NCBI RefSeq assembly: GCF_003286085.1
Contig: NW_020825294.1
Span: 7,006,001 to 7,070,000 of the forward strand
Reading direction: 5' to 3'
DNA: 64,000 nt
Origin: Drosophila persimilis
Lineage: Eukaryota; Arthropoda; Insecta; Diptera; Drosophilidae
A program made the position numbers and the translations under genes. The notes under the pieces were generated by a model. It worked only from the letters and a program-made list of their open reading frames with translations, did no database searches and was not told the DNA's origin. Shown here piece after piece: positions 49,075 to 61,390 of the stretch (position 1 is its first letter; each line of letters opens with the position of its first letter).

Positions 49075-49262
49075 TATTGCCTTGATATCCTCGTTCTCAA
49101 ACGACTTTTGCAGTTGTTTGAAATCCGCCAAAAGGGTCTGCTTTCAATATTTCTATACACTAAACTGAGATTTTGATCCTCAGTGATGATGCTCCTTTCT
49201 GTAGAAAATTAAACAGATGAATGGGGTTCAAGTTAAGAAAGAATTATATTCTTATAAATCAA

Positions 49263-49961
49263 TTCTATTCTGGTTGCACTTTTTACCAATAGAATGTGAA
49301 GAATTGACCATATCAATTGACCATGCAAATCTTTATTTAATGGTTTATAATAATCATAATAAAAAGCGTGAAATCGAATTGGATACTGGCCGTGCAATTT
49401 TCGTTCGACTTTCTTGCGATGGCATGCTGTTGATTAAGAGGTTGCCTGAAAAGAGGCACAAGCCACATTTTGCTCTATGTTTTTGAAGAAATTTACCGGA
49501 GAGCTATAAATACGTAAAAAGTTTATAAACTATACGAGTCCCTAGTACCCAGTGCTCGGTAAACTAAATACTCAGTTTAACATTGAATGTTAAGCGTAAT
49601 CTGTTAAATAAATAATTAAAAACATCATCTTGGGGGGTATATTCAAACAGCTGCAACGTAGCTATACGGTTTTTGACTAGTGTTTTAAATTACTACGTTG
49701 ACGTTGAATGGGTGCACCAACAAGTGGACAAAGTGTCACAAAACCAAGTCGCGCTGCCGCATGACACGCGTCACGTATCACCTAACCGGTCACGTACGTG
49801 CAGGAAAGATAGATGTTAGACTAGTGATCGACGTAAATTATAGCTAAACTAACAGTTTTAAGCATAAAACATGAATATGGTACCTATAAGCCCAAATACA
49901 AACCCGAGTAGGCAGACCAATTAGTCACTTAACAAGTATTTACACCGCTTTTTAATGTCCA
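49263..49961. other. DNA upstream of GT31 copy 5
   Basis: AT-rich DNA with no exon-like similarity to the 5' exons of the other copies. An 89-residue plus-strand ORF at 49217-49486 has no recognisable feature. Confidence 0.35.
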
Positions 49962-50275
49962 TCAATTATCAAATACTATTTGTATATTTGATAAGAAACA
50001 AAAATCGGGAGCAAATAATTTAAAAAACAAAAATGTCACGTCTGATTTTGCAAGGTATTCCAAATATAGTATTGATCTTTTGTATCGAACGTACAATATG
50101 TAATGAACTGATGTGCAACCGCTGTCATCACCATTAATTTCCAAGCTTTCTGGAACCCCACCCTTCAAGACAGTGTCCTCCAGTTTAGGCCCAGTCGGCC
50201 TTTTATTCAAATGCGTGTTCAGAAATTCCAGGAACTTGGGACCATTGAGAAACATTATGTGGTCGCTTAAAAATT
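49962..50275 (-). pseudogene. GT31 relic with internal deletion
   Basis: The translated frame from 50255 starts MFLNGPKFLEFLNTHLNKR, which aligns to the MFINVPKLLAFLDKHQDKR segment after the catalytic Asp triad. It then jumps to LEDTVLKGGVPESLEIN, which aligns to LEDVFTTGIVAKSLDIK. A further SVHYILYVRYKRSILYLEYL resembles the C-terminal SVHMIKSNEQFDLWKKL. The Asp triad itself is gone (SDHIM in its place) and about 90 residues between the two blocks are deleted. It is therefore a dead ninth copy. Confidence 0.7.
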
Positions 50276-51648
50276 GTTTTTCTACCTAGCTAGGATTTTA
50301 TATAATTAAAGAAAAACTAATTTCAGGCTAAAAGTAAAAATAAATTTAAATTAATCGTTTAACTTTGAAAAAACTTTCCGTCGTACTTGGTGTTGACTGT
50401 ACTCTTGGTACACGTGTCCAAGGTTGTAAAAAGGTCGACGATAAACACACTAGAAACTTCTCTCGTGCGGCTGGAATTGGATCCCAAATTAATATGGCAT
50501 ATTTGAGCGCACACCGAAACAAAGCTGAGACTCTAATTGGCTAAAGATAAAGACCCATTTAGAAAAGGGGCCAAATATCAAAACGCGGGTTGTGCAATAC
50601 CAAATTACCTGTCGGGGTTTGAAACTGGGTTTTAATTCGGAAGAGCACTCAATAGAAATCATAGCACAAATCGGTCGAACTGCTTTGTCATGTGCCAAGC
50701 CCCCTTAAGAAGGTCATGATATTTGATACTTGTTCATATTTCACCTACTAGAGGTTAGTTATCTGATGGGGTTTCTAGCACTTTGCCCTCAATATTTTTC
50801 CTTATTTTGCTCAAATTACTGCACTTTAATCGGTGAGATTTTAGCTGATTCCTTAATGAGTCTTGAAAAGATGCACTGTACTTTTATATTGTTTTCAGAA
50901 TTTACAAAATGGGCCAAAAAGAGAAAAAGATGCATAGATGCATAGATGATCTAGGATCTATTTCGTCGATCGCATGTTCAGATTAACTTTGTGGTTAATT
51001 CAATGAATCGTTCGATTTCCTTGTGGTTGTCTCTGTAGTTTGCTTTATCTTATCCATTAACGTGCCTATTTATTTTTTGATTATAAAAAAAAAATTAACT
51101 ATCTACAGAAATCCCTGACGTGAGGCAACTGTCTGAAAGCGTTGATATTTGTTCTAGATAGGGTTTTTATACTTCAAATCAAATGGCAAATCGGAAACAC
51201 AAGCCCTGTAAAACAAACAGCTAGACGGGAGTAGCTAATGCTCGATAGCAGTTCGCCTACAGTCGATGATAGACGTTTGAAAGTAGAAGGCAAATTGAAT
51301 TTTCTCTTGATATACATACATGTATTTAGTGTTAAGATATAACCACAGTTATCGCTCAGTAATTATCATTTAAATAATGGCATTCATAATGCTAAAATTA
51401 AACTACTAAACCTTTAAAATGTACTCTCTTCGCCCTCGATTCGTATGCATATAAGATCGATACCATTGATCGATGACAAATTTGTGATATTCCTAGGACT
51501 TAGAAACTAGACATAATGCTAATAATCCTATAGCTGCTTTTTGCTACATCCATTCTCTATCATATTACATAGATTCTTCACTTTCCTTGCTTCCGTTCTG
51601 CTTATCTGCTTACTATCTGCCCCCCTTTCACAATCTAAACTTAAAATA
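50276..51648. other. intergenic DNA between the GT31 relic and copy 6
   Basis: AT-rich DNA with no supported exon. The right-hand end should be the 3' UTR of copy 6. No repeat or RNA gene recognised. Confidence 0.35.
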
Positions 51649-54113
51649 CTATTTACACTTGGTTGTCTGATCCAGCAGCTTCTTCCACAGATCGAATTGT
51701 TCGTTTGATTTGATCATGTGTACGCTGATCGCGTTGCGTATGTTGCACGGGTTGAACGAGATGCGGCGATTGACGAACTCATTCACCTGCACCCGCTTAA
51801 TGTCTAAGCTCTTGGCCACAATGCCCGTGGTAAAGACATCCTCTAGCTTCAGATAGACTGTCTTCAGGGAACGGACATACAGCTCGTGCACAATGTCCCC
51901 GGTGAGGACGTAGGCGGGACCGGTGGTGAATGAGGGAAACACTCCCGCCGCAAACTGATCGACCGATACATAATACTTTGATTTCTTATTACGTATGGGC
52001 TTCCACTTCTTGGCCAGTCGGCCGTAGATGGTTCGCTTGTCCTGATGCTTGTCCAGGAAGGCCAGCAGCTTGGGCACATTTATGAACATGTCGTCATCTG
52101 TCTTAAGGATGTACTTGCAACGGGGGCAGTGCAGGTCAGCCCATTCCAACGAGGAGATCGTCTTCAGAGTTAGATTATTGTATGAGTCTATAAAGTTGCC
52201 ACGTATAAGATCTCCATAAATGTAGTTCTCCTTGGTGAGTGCCTTGTTAAGCGTCTCGTTGGTGCCGCGGCCCAGGACAAAGGCCATGCTTACATCCCGC
52301 CTGCTCCCGTAGTGCATCCAGGTCTGTCTTATGGACATTCTCGCCGCCTCATGCGACTGTGCTGAGCTGATGAGCACAAGCAGCTTGATGGTTTCTCCCG
52401 CATGTGGACAAATGCGATCGGCATCGATCTCCTCGTCGATGTGACCGGACTCATAGAGCTTCTCTGTGGCCACGCCCTTGGAGGGATCCACCGGGGAAGG
52501 TGGTTCCTTGACGCTGCTCCTACCCTTGGTGGTGCGTATTACTGGTACAGGTGGTCGTCTTGCTTCCATATTGGTTTTCTTGGCATCTTTCATCGGATTA
52601 GAAGGAGGGGCCTTGACAACCTCGACCACCTTCTGTTTATCAGAATCAGCCGAGTATCCCTCAAAGCCTTCATTCTTGCCATCCTCCGGTGCTTGGTTGG
52701 CCTTATCTGTGGAAATATGGAAAGTTGAGCAGTTGAGAGAGGGATGCATTGTCATTAAAAAAAGTTGGGGGAGAGTTCTATTCTAATTAGTCCAACCATA
52801 CGACAATTGACGTATCAGGTAACGAACGACAGACATTTGCGTTGTTTACATTGCTATTGTCAGGGGGAAACACGATACGTGTTCATAAGCGTGGGACTCA
52901 ACAGACGTTTAGTTGACTAAGCGCAGACGTTTGTCATTGCCAAGTCGTTTCGACGTCACCAGTGCCTATGTATGTATAAGTATTTGGTGTTTAAATATGA
53001 AAACTCAACTCAATCGATTCCATAAACAGTGTGTTCCATACATATCGTAGGAATATACAAAATATCAATTAGATAAGTAGATGTTAACATAATTTTGTAA
53101 TCTAATTGAGCAACAGATTATTGCAAGACCTTATTGTACTTCGACCATACATACATATATTGACGTTTTGTATTGGTCAGTAGGATTATGTGTGGTCTCT
53201 GTTGCTCCCCCCAAGCCTATCTGTTATGGAGCTCTACTTTATCCTAATGGAATATCAGTTATGAAGCCCTACTTTATCCTTAAGTCTGTCTTTCTTGGAT
53301 TCCTACAATATCCCTACCTATGTGCTGGTCATTTCCGTTTGCTGCTGCGGCAACTCCACTGCCGCTGCCGGTGCCACTGCTGCTGTTCGATGTGATGTTC
53401 TTCAATATCTTATCGGCATTCTCGATGAACTTTTGTAAATTAGAAGTTGGTATGAGAACCTCTGCGTCGGATTGTGCCTGCTGCTGCTGACTGGGCGACT
53501 GTTGCGACTGGGCGGGGGAGCCAGGGCCAGTGGCTGGTTGTTTGACAACCAATACCTCGCTGGTGCTGTTGCTGATATTGTTGTTATTGTTGCTGCTGAT
53601 GTTGCCTGATGTAATTAAATATTAAATCATTAGCATAATTAGCACTGGAACAGACCGACAATACTCACCAGTGATACCATCAACACTTTGGCCATACTGC
53701 TGCTCCTCGAGCATCTCTTCGGCAATGGCATTGGGCGTCTGGTCATTACCAACCTGACTGGGACTGGCACCAGCAGAGCCTCCATCCAGCAGGGCATCCT
53801 CATCGATCGTGGGCAGCCGATGCTGTGGAGGGTGCCTTCTGTGAGTGTCTGCCTGCTGCTGCTGCTGCAGTCTGATTTGGGCCTTGGGCACAGCCTCGCC
53901 CGTGGCCAGGCCGAACTCTCCCGTGTTGTTCGTTTGAATCGGACTTCCGCCCACAAGCTGCTGTGGCGGCGACGCTGCTGGTCGCACACGAGTCGGTGTC
54001 AACGTCGCCGTCGTCGAGTACGAGGCATAGATGAAGATGGTGAGGATGACGACCACTAGGACTAAGAGGAAGCGCAGCATGCGCGTATTGTGTAGATTCC
54101 CCACGGCCACCAT
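51649..54113 (-). CDS. GT31 beta-1,3-glycosyltransferase, array copy 6 (CG8668-like, long stem), 596 aa
   Basis: Predicted Golgi type II enzyme and probably the ancestral member of the array. Exons 53669-54113, 53318-53605 and 51649-52706 join in frame (1791 nt with stop). The ATG at 54111-54113 has a strong context (ACCATGG) and gives the anchor MLRFLLVLVVVILTIFIYAS. The stem is long and rich in Gln, Ser and Gly (about 280 residues), unlike other copies. The catalytic domain has SIRQTWMHYG, NLTLKT, KTDDDMFINVPKLL, FPSFTTGPAYVLTGD and EDVFTTG. An acceptor at 54233/54234 implies a noncoding first exon, possibly ending with the donor at 57164-57169. Codon usage looks more GC-rich than the other copies, as in a conserved gene. 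Length resembles the melanogaster CG8668 protein (about 585 aa, from memory). Confidence 0.92.
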
Positions 54114-57100
54114 GGTGCGCACTGGATCTCCTCCTCCTCTGTTTCGTTGTAATTTCTGTGTATACTCCGAGTATGAAAACGATCCGCTTGGCGCTTGGGC
54201 GGTTCCAAGCGTCGCGACGTATGCGGTGCGACTGCAATGAGAACAAAACAAACTTAAGTAAACTACTGATTCTGCTGATTCGTTAAATGTACCTATACCG
54301 CCCGGCCGGATACCCGGCAGTTGTCTCGGGCACGAAAGGTATATTTGTTTTCGAGTGGCTCTCTCTAGACGAATGTAACAAGGCGGAAGGAGTTATTACC
54401 ACACCATATATTTTTTTACGACCGAGACTGCGCCTTTGGAATGTGTGGATTCTACATTCTACTTTAACATTAATCGGAACATAGAGAATTGATTATTTCA
54501 CTTTCATGGCAGTGTCGGGTATGTTAAAGTCGACTCTGGCCATATGATATCTTCCATTATTGTTTAACTTGTTGTGGTCAGAGAGAAATAATGCAAATAT
54601 TTGGATACGTAATGAGAGAGGCAGTAGGTAGGTTGATCGCACGGCGATATCGCTGCAAGTTGTTACATTTTTCAGTAAAGAGTAGTTTTATCAACATCTA
54701 ATTACATGTGTCCTAACGGAATTTAAATTGAAGTGGAGCTAAATGATCTTTTTATGCTAAACACGCCGCAGTTGCTTCCCAGATTTGTATGACGAATGGG
54801 GAAGCACATTAGGAGCTAATGAATTCCGCAAGTGCTTTGAACACGCAGCATCCAGAATTGTCACGACATCGCCTTGGGCTCTGTCTGTTTTTGGGTCTGC
54901 GGCTCCCACTTAGCATGCGGCTCACTCACACAAGTCAACAGCATTCTTGACCCGATTTGCCGTGGGCGAGCCGATGATTGGAACACGAAGAGAAAGACAG
55001 AGTCTGTACTCTTGACCAGCACCCACAGAGAGGTGGCCTACCACTTGACTTGTCTTTGCTTTGGCACGTAAACGATTGAAAACAGTTGGCATAGGATGAT
55101 AAGATTGCCTCCGTCTAGACCTCTTTCTATGTTTTCTTTCGATATGTATACACGAGCATTTCTGTAATATTAATAAGCAGTTACGACGGACGGACTCCCA
55201 ACTAATTATAGCAGCACTTTTTACGGGGGACCATAAAAATGATGGAACCAGTTGGGACGGCAACGGGAACAGGAACGGGAAAGGTAGGCTCCTCTCTTAT
55301 CCCCGTTATAGATCAATCAATAAAACCGTCTAAAGAGCCTCTCCAAACTTTTCTAAGAAACTTCTATTTGCCCGCTGACCGTTCTCGAGTGGCAGCCAGA
55401 AGGAAAATCCCAATGCGTCATTTGGTTGGGGCCGTTTGCTATCTTAAGTTTTTTCATACTGGAATGTATGTAGATACGGTTGCAATTAGCAGAGATTTTC
55501 TTGCCTATCTTATCTAGGAAATATTTGAGGAGAAAGGTAAGTTATACTATATCGAAATAATATTATTAATGGTCAAATCAAATCGGAAATCACACATAAA
55601 TTACTTTACGGACCCCTACAGAGTGAGTTGAGATAGGGTAATCTTTTATTCTAGATGCTTTAGAGCTATCAGGTGTCCATGAAAGATCCAAGGGTTTTGT
55701 TGCTAGGAAAATACCCGAAGACCCCAAAGACGATAAGTATCAATTATAAATATTTGTACGTGTGTGCCCCACAAACACAACGAAATATTTGATACTTTAT
55801 TTGCGAAAATGACTGGCAGATAAGCTTTCGTTCAATGATATCAAATACGGAACGTTTTAATTGCTAACGTTTTAGCAAATATTTATCCATTTAATTGATG
55901 GAGAGCCGAGCAATCAGCTACTTTACACTCATTCATTAGCTGTTGGATGTGTTGGGAAAGGGAAAGTCTGTATTAGGAAGCCGTATACATACATATGTAT
56001 AATGGAATTTTTTTTGGGTCTAGCTCTACAGCCTTCATATCGTTTCAAGTCCCATGTGTACTGCTTATCACAGACCAGAGAGCAGTGAAAGACTCTTTGA
56101 AAGACGCACACCACACACAATGTTAAAGCTAATAAACAGATTTACTTTATTGGAAACCGCAGCGTGACGTGACGTGAGAGATTATTCTATTGTTGTTCCA
56201 GGCGCTGTCTCTGATTAGCATGTCAGCATCAGCATCAGCTAGCGAAAGCCAGAGCGAGAGTGAAAGTGCCTTGCCTTATCTGAGATGGTATGATGATTCA
56301 CCAAGTGGCTTGCATTTAGTCCATGCTTAAACACTTTGCTCTGAGTACGAGTACGAGTACTTTGAGAACACAAATTCGTCAAGCTTATCGCCCCGCCACT
56401 GGTCTGGTCTCTTATCAGACTTCCACTTCCCTCTTTTTTTTGGCGCGGACGGACGCAATGCAGTCTGTAGACCCCTGTAGAATTGCTCCACACCACACAT
56501 GTTTCCTCAGCACTTAAGCGTTTTAATCAATTTGTAATTGTGCGCGAAATTACCGAAAGTACCGTGAAATGTGGCGGGTACGAGAGAACACGGTACGTTT
56601 TGTAATTTGAATGAGCGGGGCCAGCAGCAGTGAGCGTTTAGGGGGGAACGGAAGTGCTGTGCTGCGGTATACTCGTATAACCGTTTCCAGTCTCAGTCAG
56701 ACTCTCTATCTGGGCTTTTCGTGGCCCCGTCCCGTGTCTTCGACGACTGCTAATAAGTACAATGAACCGCAGATAATCGCAGGTTCAGCTGAAAAACGGG
56801 TTTTTCGGGGCGGCCTCAAAACTATCTTGCACAGATGCCTGCCTGCCTGGGCTATCAATCAAGGTGGCATCAAAGCGGTACCAGGAACATATATCCAATC
56901 CAGTCCAGGCAAAAGCTAACGTGTTAATGAAACATTGCTCTAAACTGCTGCTGTCTGTGCTTCGTGGTGCAATGTGTGTGTGGGACAATCCAATGTGGAA
57001 ATCTCTCTCTCTCTCTTCTCCGTTTCAATCGGTAGCGGAGCTCGCTCTGTTGCCCAACCAAACAAATGTGTTATGTTAATAAAACAACAATGAATGAAAC

Positions 57101-57163
57101 AAACCAAGCAACCAACGCACCGTCATCGCACATTGCGTCGTCTGGCCGGGTCGTCGCTATATG

Positions 57164-57169
57164 ACTTAC
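57164..57169 (-). other. putative splice donor of copy 6 noncoding first exon
   Basis: On the minus strand the sequence reads CTGGGAG then GTAAGT. The same fourteen bases occur at the corresponding place upstream of copy 8, which supports common descent of a first noncoding exon. The intron to 54233 would be about 2.9 kb. Confidence 0.5.
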
Positions 57170-58233
57170 CTCCCAGATGTTGGGTTATTCAGCTTCTGGC
57201 GCGGCTCTGGCTGGGGGGGCTTAGGCTTACTACGCTCCCACCAGCAAGTATGGCGCTGGAATTGGAATCGAAGATGGAGATGGGGGCTGTGTTTGTGGCT
57301 GTGGCTGTTGCTGTTTCGTCTATTGTTGGACCAGGGTCAAGCATAATTACTTGCTTGCCTGGCGTTATGTCTGTCTTTCGGTGTTTATTTTTAGTGTTTA
57401 TTTAACGTTAATAAATTTGCTTTTGTTGACAATTAGCGATGTTGAATTGTGGTTAAGGCCGCTGATGCTGCTGCTGCTCCTTCTGTTGTTTTTGTAGGTG
57501 CCACCACTAAAGCCTTTTGTGTGTGCGTGCGCTTGTCCATTGCTGGCTGCTCTCCGAGCCTTGAGGGGTTTTCTGAGTTTTCTTCTTTTTCCGAGTATTT
57601 TCTCGCGGCTTTAACTTTTATTATAGCATCAACGCGTTTCATTAGTCATGCCGAGCATGATTTAAAAATAAAATATAACCATTAAGGTTTTACCCAGACT
57701 GATGGGTAAACCCCAGTCGGTTTTTTTCTAATGACTGCCGCAGCCTTTGATTTATTTATATTCACGATACGAACTTTTTTGCTGCAGTTTTATGACACTT
57801 TTGAGGCTTTGCACAAATTCAACACCACCAACGGGTGAACCAATTTTTCCGCTTTTTTTGTGGGGAGGGGGGCTATTTACTCCCACAAATTCAGAATACA
57901 TTTGCTCAATTTCTTACATTTCAATTACATGGTAACTACATATTTGGTACATAATGAAAAGAAAAGGAGGGTATGGACAGCAGGCAAAAAGGCACAAAAA
58001 TATAATGCTTGCTAGGTAAAATCCACCCCTTTCGCCTAATATACTTTGAAGATTCAAAAGTACGACTCATTTTTTCGTTGCAGGAAAGAGCAACCAGCTC
58101 GCAACCAATCCACTAGTTCGCTTAGATACAGTGTGGCTGACCCTCAGAAATATACCGTCTAATTTCCAAATATACCGTAAATATACCCATGAAAAAACGA
58201 ACTTTATTTAAACAGGATAACAGCTTGAGTAAA

Positions 58234-58253
58234 ACCACTAACCATACAGTATA

Positions 58254-58287
<34 letters not shown>

Positions 58288-58300
58288 TATGGTTAGTGGT
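58234..58300. repeat. near-perfect inverted repeat around a TA run
   Basis: The left arm ACCACTAACCATACAGTATA (58234-58253) and the right arm ending GTATGGTTAGTGGT (58281-58300) are reverse complements with one mismatch, separated by a TA dinucleotide run. It could form a cruciform. The right arm is followed by two direct repeats starting AAAACCAC (about 58301-58328 and 58328-58355). Confidence 0.8.
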
Positions 58301-58355
58301 AAAACCACGATCTTTTATCGTTACTTAAAACCACTATCTTTTATCGTTACTTACA
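58301..58355 (+). repeat. two tandem units of about 27 bases
   Basis: Each reads AAAACCAC, G/T, ATCTTTTATCG, TTACTTA. They adjoin the palindrome, which itself contains AAAACCAC on its left flank (58231-58238). Confidence 0.75.
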
Positions 58356-58902
58356 CAAAAAATTACGACGATATCTTTATCCTAAGCTGCGCAAAATTCT
58401 TCAATATATTCGAATATTCTTGTGTATTTTTAAAACCCCCCTTTTCGAAAATAGGATAATCGCCCATGACTTGGAAATCATATTCCTTGATTTCGACTTA
58501 ATATTACTATCTAGCTAGGATAATCCGATACATTAATCAATTTTTTTTTTTTTAAATTTGAATGACTCCTTTCTATTGAATTCCTTATAAAAAAAGAATT
58601 AAATTAAACAAAAAAGGTAAAAAAATATTCAATTTTGTACACGGTGTAGCTACCGTATTTGCTATATACCAACTACATATTAATGGAGTATGGCCATTTG
58701 TATACCCTATAAACTATATTAAAATTCTGTTTTCCAGTTTCCATTTAATAATGAATAATGCGGTTAAAAATTTTTTGTAATATTCCCAGCACTTAAGATA
58801 CATACAATTTAGCTACATTTTAATCTTTTCACATATATTTATGGATTACGTCAGCCAATTTGCCAATTGTGGATCAATCCATTTGTCGAAACTTACAGGA
58901 GT

Positions 58903-60351
58903 TCACTTTGGCTGTTGTACAGCGCTGCAGTATATTCGCCAAACTGTTTTACACTTGATAGTAGGGTCCAGCAACTTCCTCCAAAGATAGAATTGTTCGT
59001 GTGCCTCGATGTTATGCACACTTATCACGTTGCGGATGTAGCACGGGTTAAGCGAGGTGCGAACGTTGCGAAAATCATCAGACTGCATCCTCTTAATCTT
59101 CAAGTTCTCGGCCACAATGCCTGTCGTGAACACATCCTCCAGTGGAAGGTAATTCGTTCTTAGCGATTGCACGTATAGCTCATGGATAATATCTCCAGTG
59201 AGGAGATAGGCGGGTCCGGTGGTATACGTTGGGTACTCTATGGCCCCATGTTGTTTCTCCTTCGACTCGCTATGTCTTTCGGGCATCCGCTTATCCCCCA
59301 AGCGACCATAGATCGTACGATTATCCTTTTGCCTGCCTATGAAATTGAGCAGTTTAGGAACATTGATGAACATGTCGTCTTCTGTCTTAAGGATGAATTT
59401 CACATTGGGACAGTGCGAATCTGCCCATTCAAGCATCGAGATCGTTTTCAGAGTTAGATTGAAGTACGAGTCTATGAAGTTTCCACGAATCATATCGCCA
59501 TATATATAGTTCTCCTTGTTGAGAGCCTCGTTCAGGGTTGCATTCGTGGTGCGTCCAAGCATAAAGGCAATGCCGACATCTCGCCTGCTTCCGTAGTGAA
59601 TCCAGGTCTGCCTGATGGACATTCTCGCCATAAAATGGGTCTGTGCTGAGGTGATTAGAATGAGCAGCCTTAGAGATAACCCCCTGTGCATACATATCCT
59701 CTGTATATCAATCTCTTCGTTTAAGTGGCCTGGTTCATACAGTTTCATTGTAAGTACTGGACGATCAGGTAATAAGGGGACAGCACTTGATGTTTGTACA
59801 CTGCTATCGCCCTCAATCGGGCTCACAATGGGTACGGGTTTGTGGGGCTTTTTTCGAGGGTGTGCCTTCTTCCTGGATTTACTTTTGTTTTTAATAAATT
59901 GGCTCGGTTTTATTGTCTTGATATCTTCGTTTTCAGCCGTCTTTAGAAGTTGATTGGAATCAGCCGAAAAGGCTTGAATACTGCTATGCACTAAACTGAG
60001 ATTTTTCTTCTCCAGTTTATTGCTTCTTTCTGTGGAAAGATATTAAACAGATAAGCAGAGCTCAGATGGAGAAATTATTACAAATAATTGCACACTTACC
60101 AGTTAGTGGATAATTTCCTATGTTGCTTGCATGATTTTTGCTCGGTCTCCTGCTGGGGATTTTGCCTGAAAATCAAAGATTAGATAATAATAAGAAGTCG
60201 CTTGAAAAAACTCACTAGACCCATTTTTCTCGATTTTATGGCGCATCGGAAACCCTCCAATGGAAGGCACATGTTTGCTTTCCTTCGCCGAGAAAGAAGC
60301 GTTGATTAAGTTTATGATAATGACAGCACCTAAAACCATAAAGAACCGCAT
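58903..60351 (-). CDS. GT31 beta-1,3-glycosyltransferase, array copy 7, 442 aa, mosaic
   Basis: Predicted Golgi type II enzyme. Exons 60216-60351, 60100-60165 and 58903-60029 join in frame (1329 nt with stop). Anchor MRFFMVLGAVIIINLINASF and the stem match copies 2 and 3. From MKLYEPGHLNEEIDIQ onward the catalytic domain instead resembles copies 1 and 8. SIRQTWIHYG, NLTLKT and EDVFTTG are present. The metal-binding motif is KTEDDMFINVPKLL, so the first Asp of the triad is Glu. The variable segment after TIYGRL is short and unlike the others (GDKRMPERHSESKEKQ). The usual stop after KCK is lost and the protein runs 15 residues longer. Intact, but with several unusual residues. Confidence 0.88.
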
Positions 60352-60548
60352 CCTTTTGGTGTTTTTGGTTCTTACTAACAAAATCAAAATTCTTCTCTTG
60401 TATTCCGTTTTTTTTTAGTGTTTCGTCACTGAAGAATAGAATGTGGTTCAACTGCAATGAGAACTAAAATTTAGATAAAATATCCCGATGATACCAAAGA
60501 AATGAGAATTTCAATACATTAAGCAGTCGAAACATTTTTGTCAAAGCA

Positions 60549-60554
60549 CACGTG
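60549..60554. promoter_or_regulatory. CACGTG E-box upstream of GT31 copy 7
   Basis: Within the same shared block as copy 4 (AAACATTTTTGTCAA, CACACGTGCCTCGATC, TTAAGAT), about 200 bases upstream of the ATG. Confidence 0.4.
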
Positions 60555-61390
60555 CCTCGATCTTAAGATACTGGTGCGGGTACTCTTAAAGAAAGAAATA
60601 TATACTTGATAATAAGGAAACACTATTACTCCATCAAGTTTAGACAACCAAGAAATATCTGTTAATATTGAGCATATTAAATACATTTAAATAATTCCAT
60701 AGTCGATGGCCCTGGCAGCTAGCATTCTAGCAAGTTTGGAAATAATCTTGATTTAGTATGATATTCCAGATGTCTGGTCAGAAAATCTATTCACTCTAAC
60801 TTAGTCTTTGAGATCTTGTCGTCAATTGAGCTACTAAGACACAGCTATTGATTCTAATTTAGAATATGTAAACATAATGGACTCAGAATAACTTTCTTCA
60901 GGAAGCAACAAACTTGTACCCATTCGTTGGAGTTGGTCAGGGCCGGCCGGCCCTGTCAATAGCCCGTTCATAACTACAAGGATGATATCTATACGAGTAT
61001 GCCAACGGCCTTCTGCGAGCTTCTTATAAATGGGCGTTATACAGGACACACTGGATAATACTGGTCATGCAAACAGGCTTGGGTGCCTCCTTTAATAATT
61101 TCTGCTGTAGGTGTAGATTCAGTTTTTCAACATGTGGCTAAAAGTATGTTTAAAATTGTATTACATCAGTTCTGTGTTCGAGTTCAATCAACTGAACTGG
61201 ACTGAATATGGACAACATTTATAAAACAAATATTGGTCATTTCATTTGTACATAAGTTATTTTTCTTTATACATAAATATTCTCAGCACTGAAGGTACAC
61301 TTCGCACACAATATATCTATATTTCTCTTTCGGTCTTTAGCTCAATTCGTATATTTTACATAGATTTAGTCCTTAAGCATTGCACAAAAA
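60555..61390. other. spacer between copies 7 and 8
   Basis: AT-rich. From about 61160 it resembles the 3' flanks of copies 1 and 2 (GTTCGAGTTCAATC, AATATTGGTCATTTC, ACATAGATTTAGTCCTTA), so it belongs to the duplicated unit of copy 8. A short GGCCGGCCGGCC palindrome lies at about 60942-60953. No other feature seen. Confidence 0.4.

Larger units (their letters stand above)
54234..58902. other. probable 5' intron and promoter of copy 6, then spacer
   Basis: No coding exon supported. A donor-like ACTTAC (GTAAGT on the minus strand) at 57164-57169, preceded by CTGGGAG, matches the donor in front of copy 8 (62951-62956) and probably ends the noncoding first exon of copy 6. The promoter would then lie to the right of 57.2 kb. 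Pyrimidine-rich and low-complexity patches occur at 57000-57030 and 57245-57320. A short ORF at 55239-55517 has no support. Confidence 0.4.

Noticed and set aside
49217-49486. 89-codon plus-strand ORF next to GT31 copy 5
   Set aside because: No motif or homology seen and it overlaps a decayed intron of the GT31 copy.
55239-55517. 92-codon ORF upstream of GT31 copy 6
   Set aside because: Low-complexity start (TGTGTG), no recognisable domain, no splice context.
58234-58300. The hairpin as a microRNA precursor
   Set aside because: The loop is a long TA run and the arms are flanked by repeats; no mature-like conserved arm can be argued.
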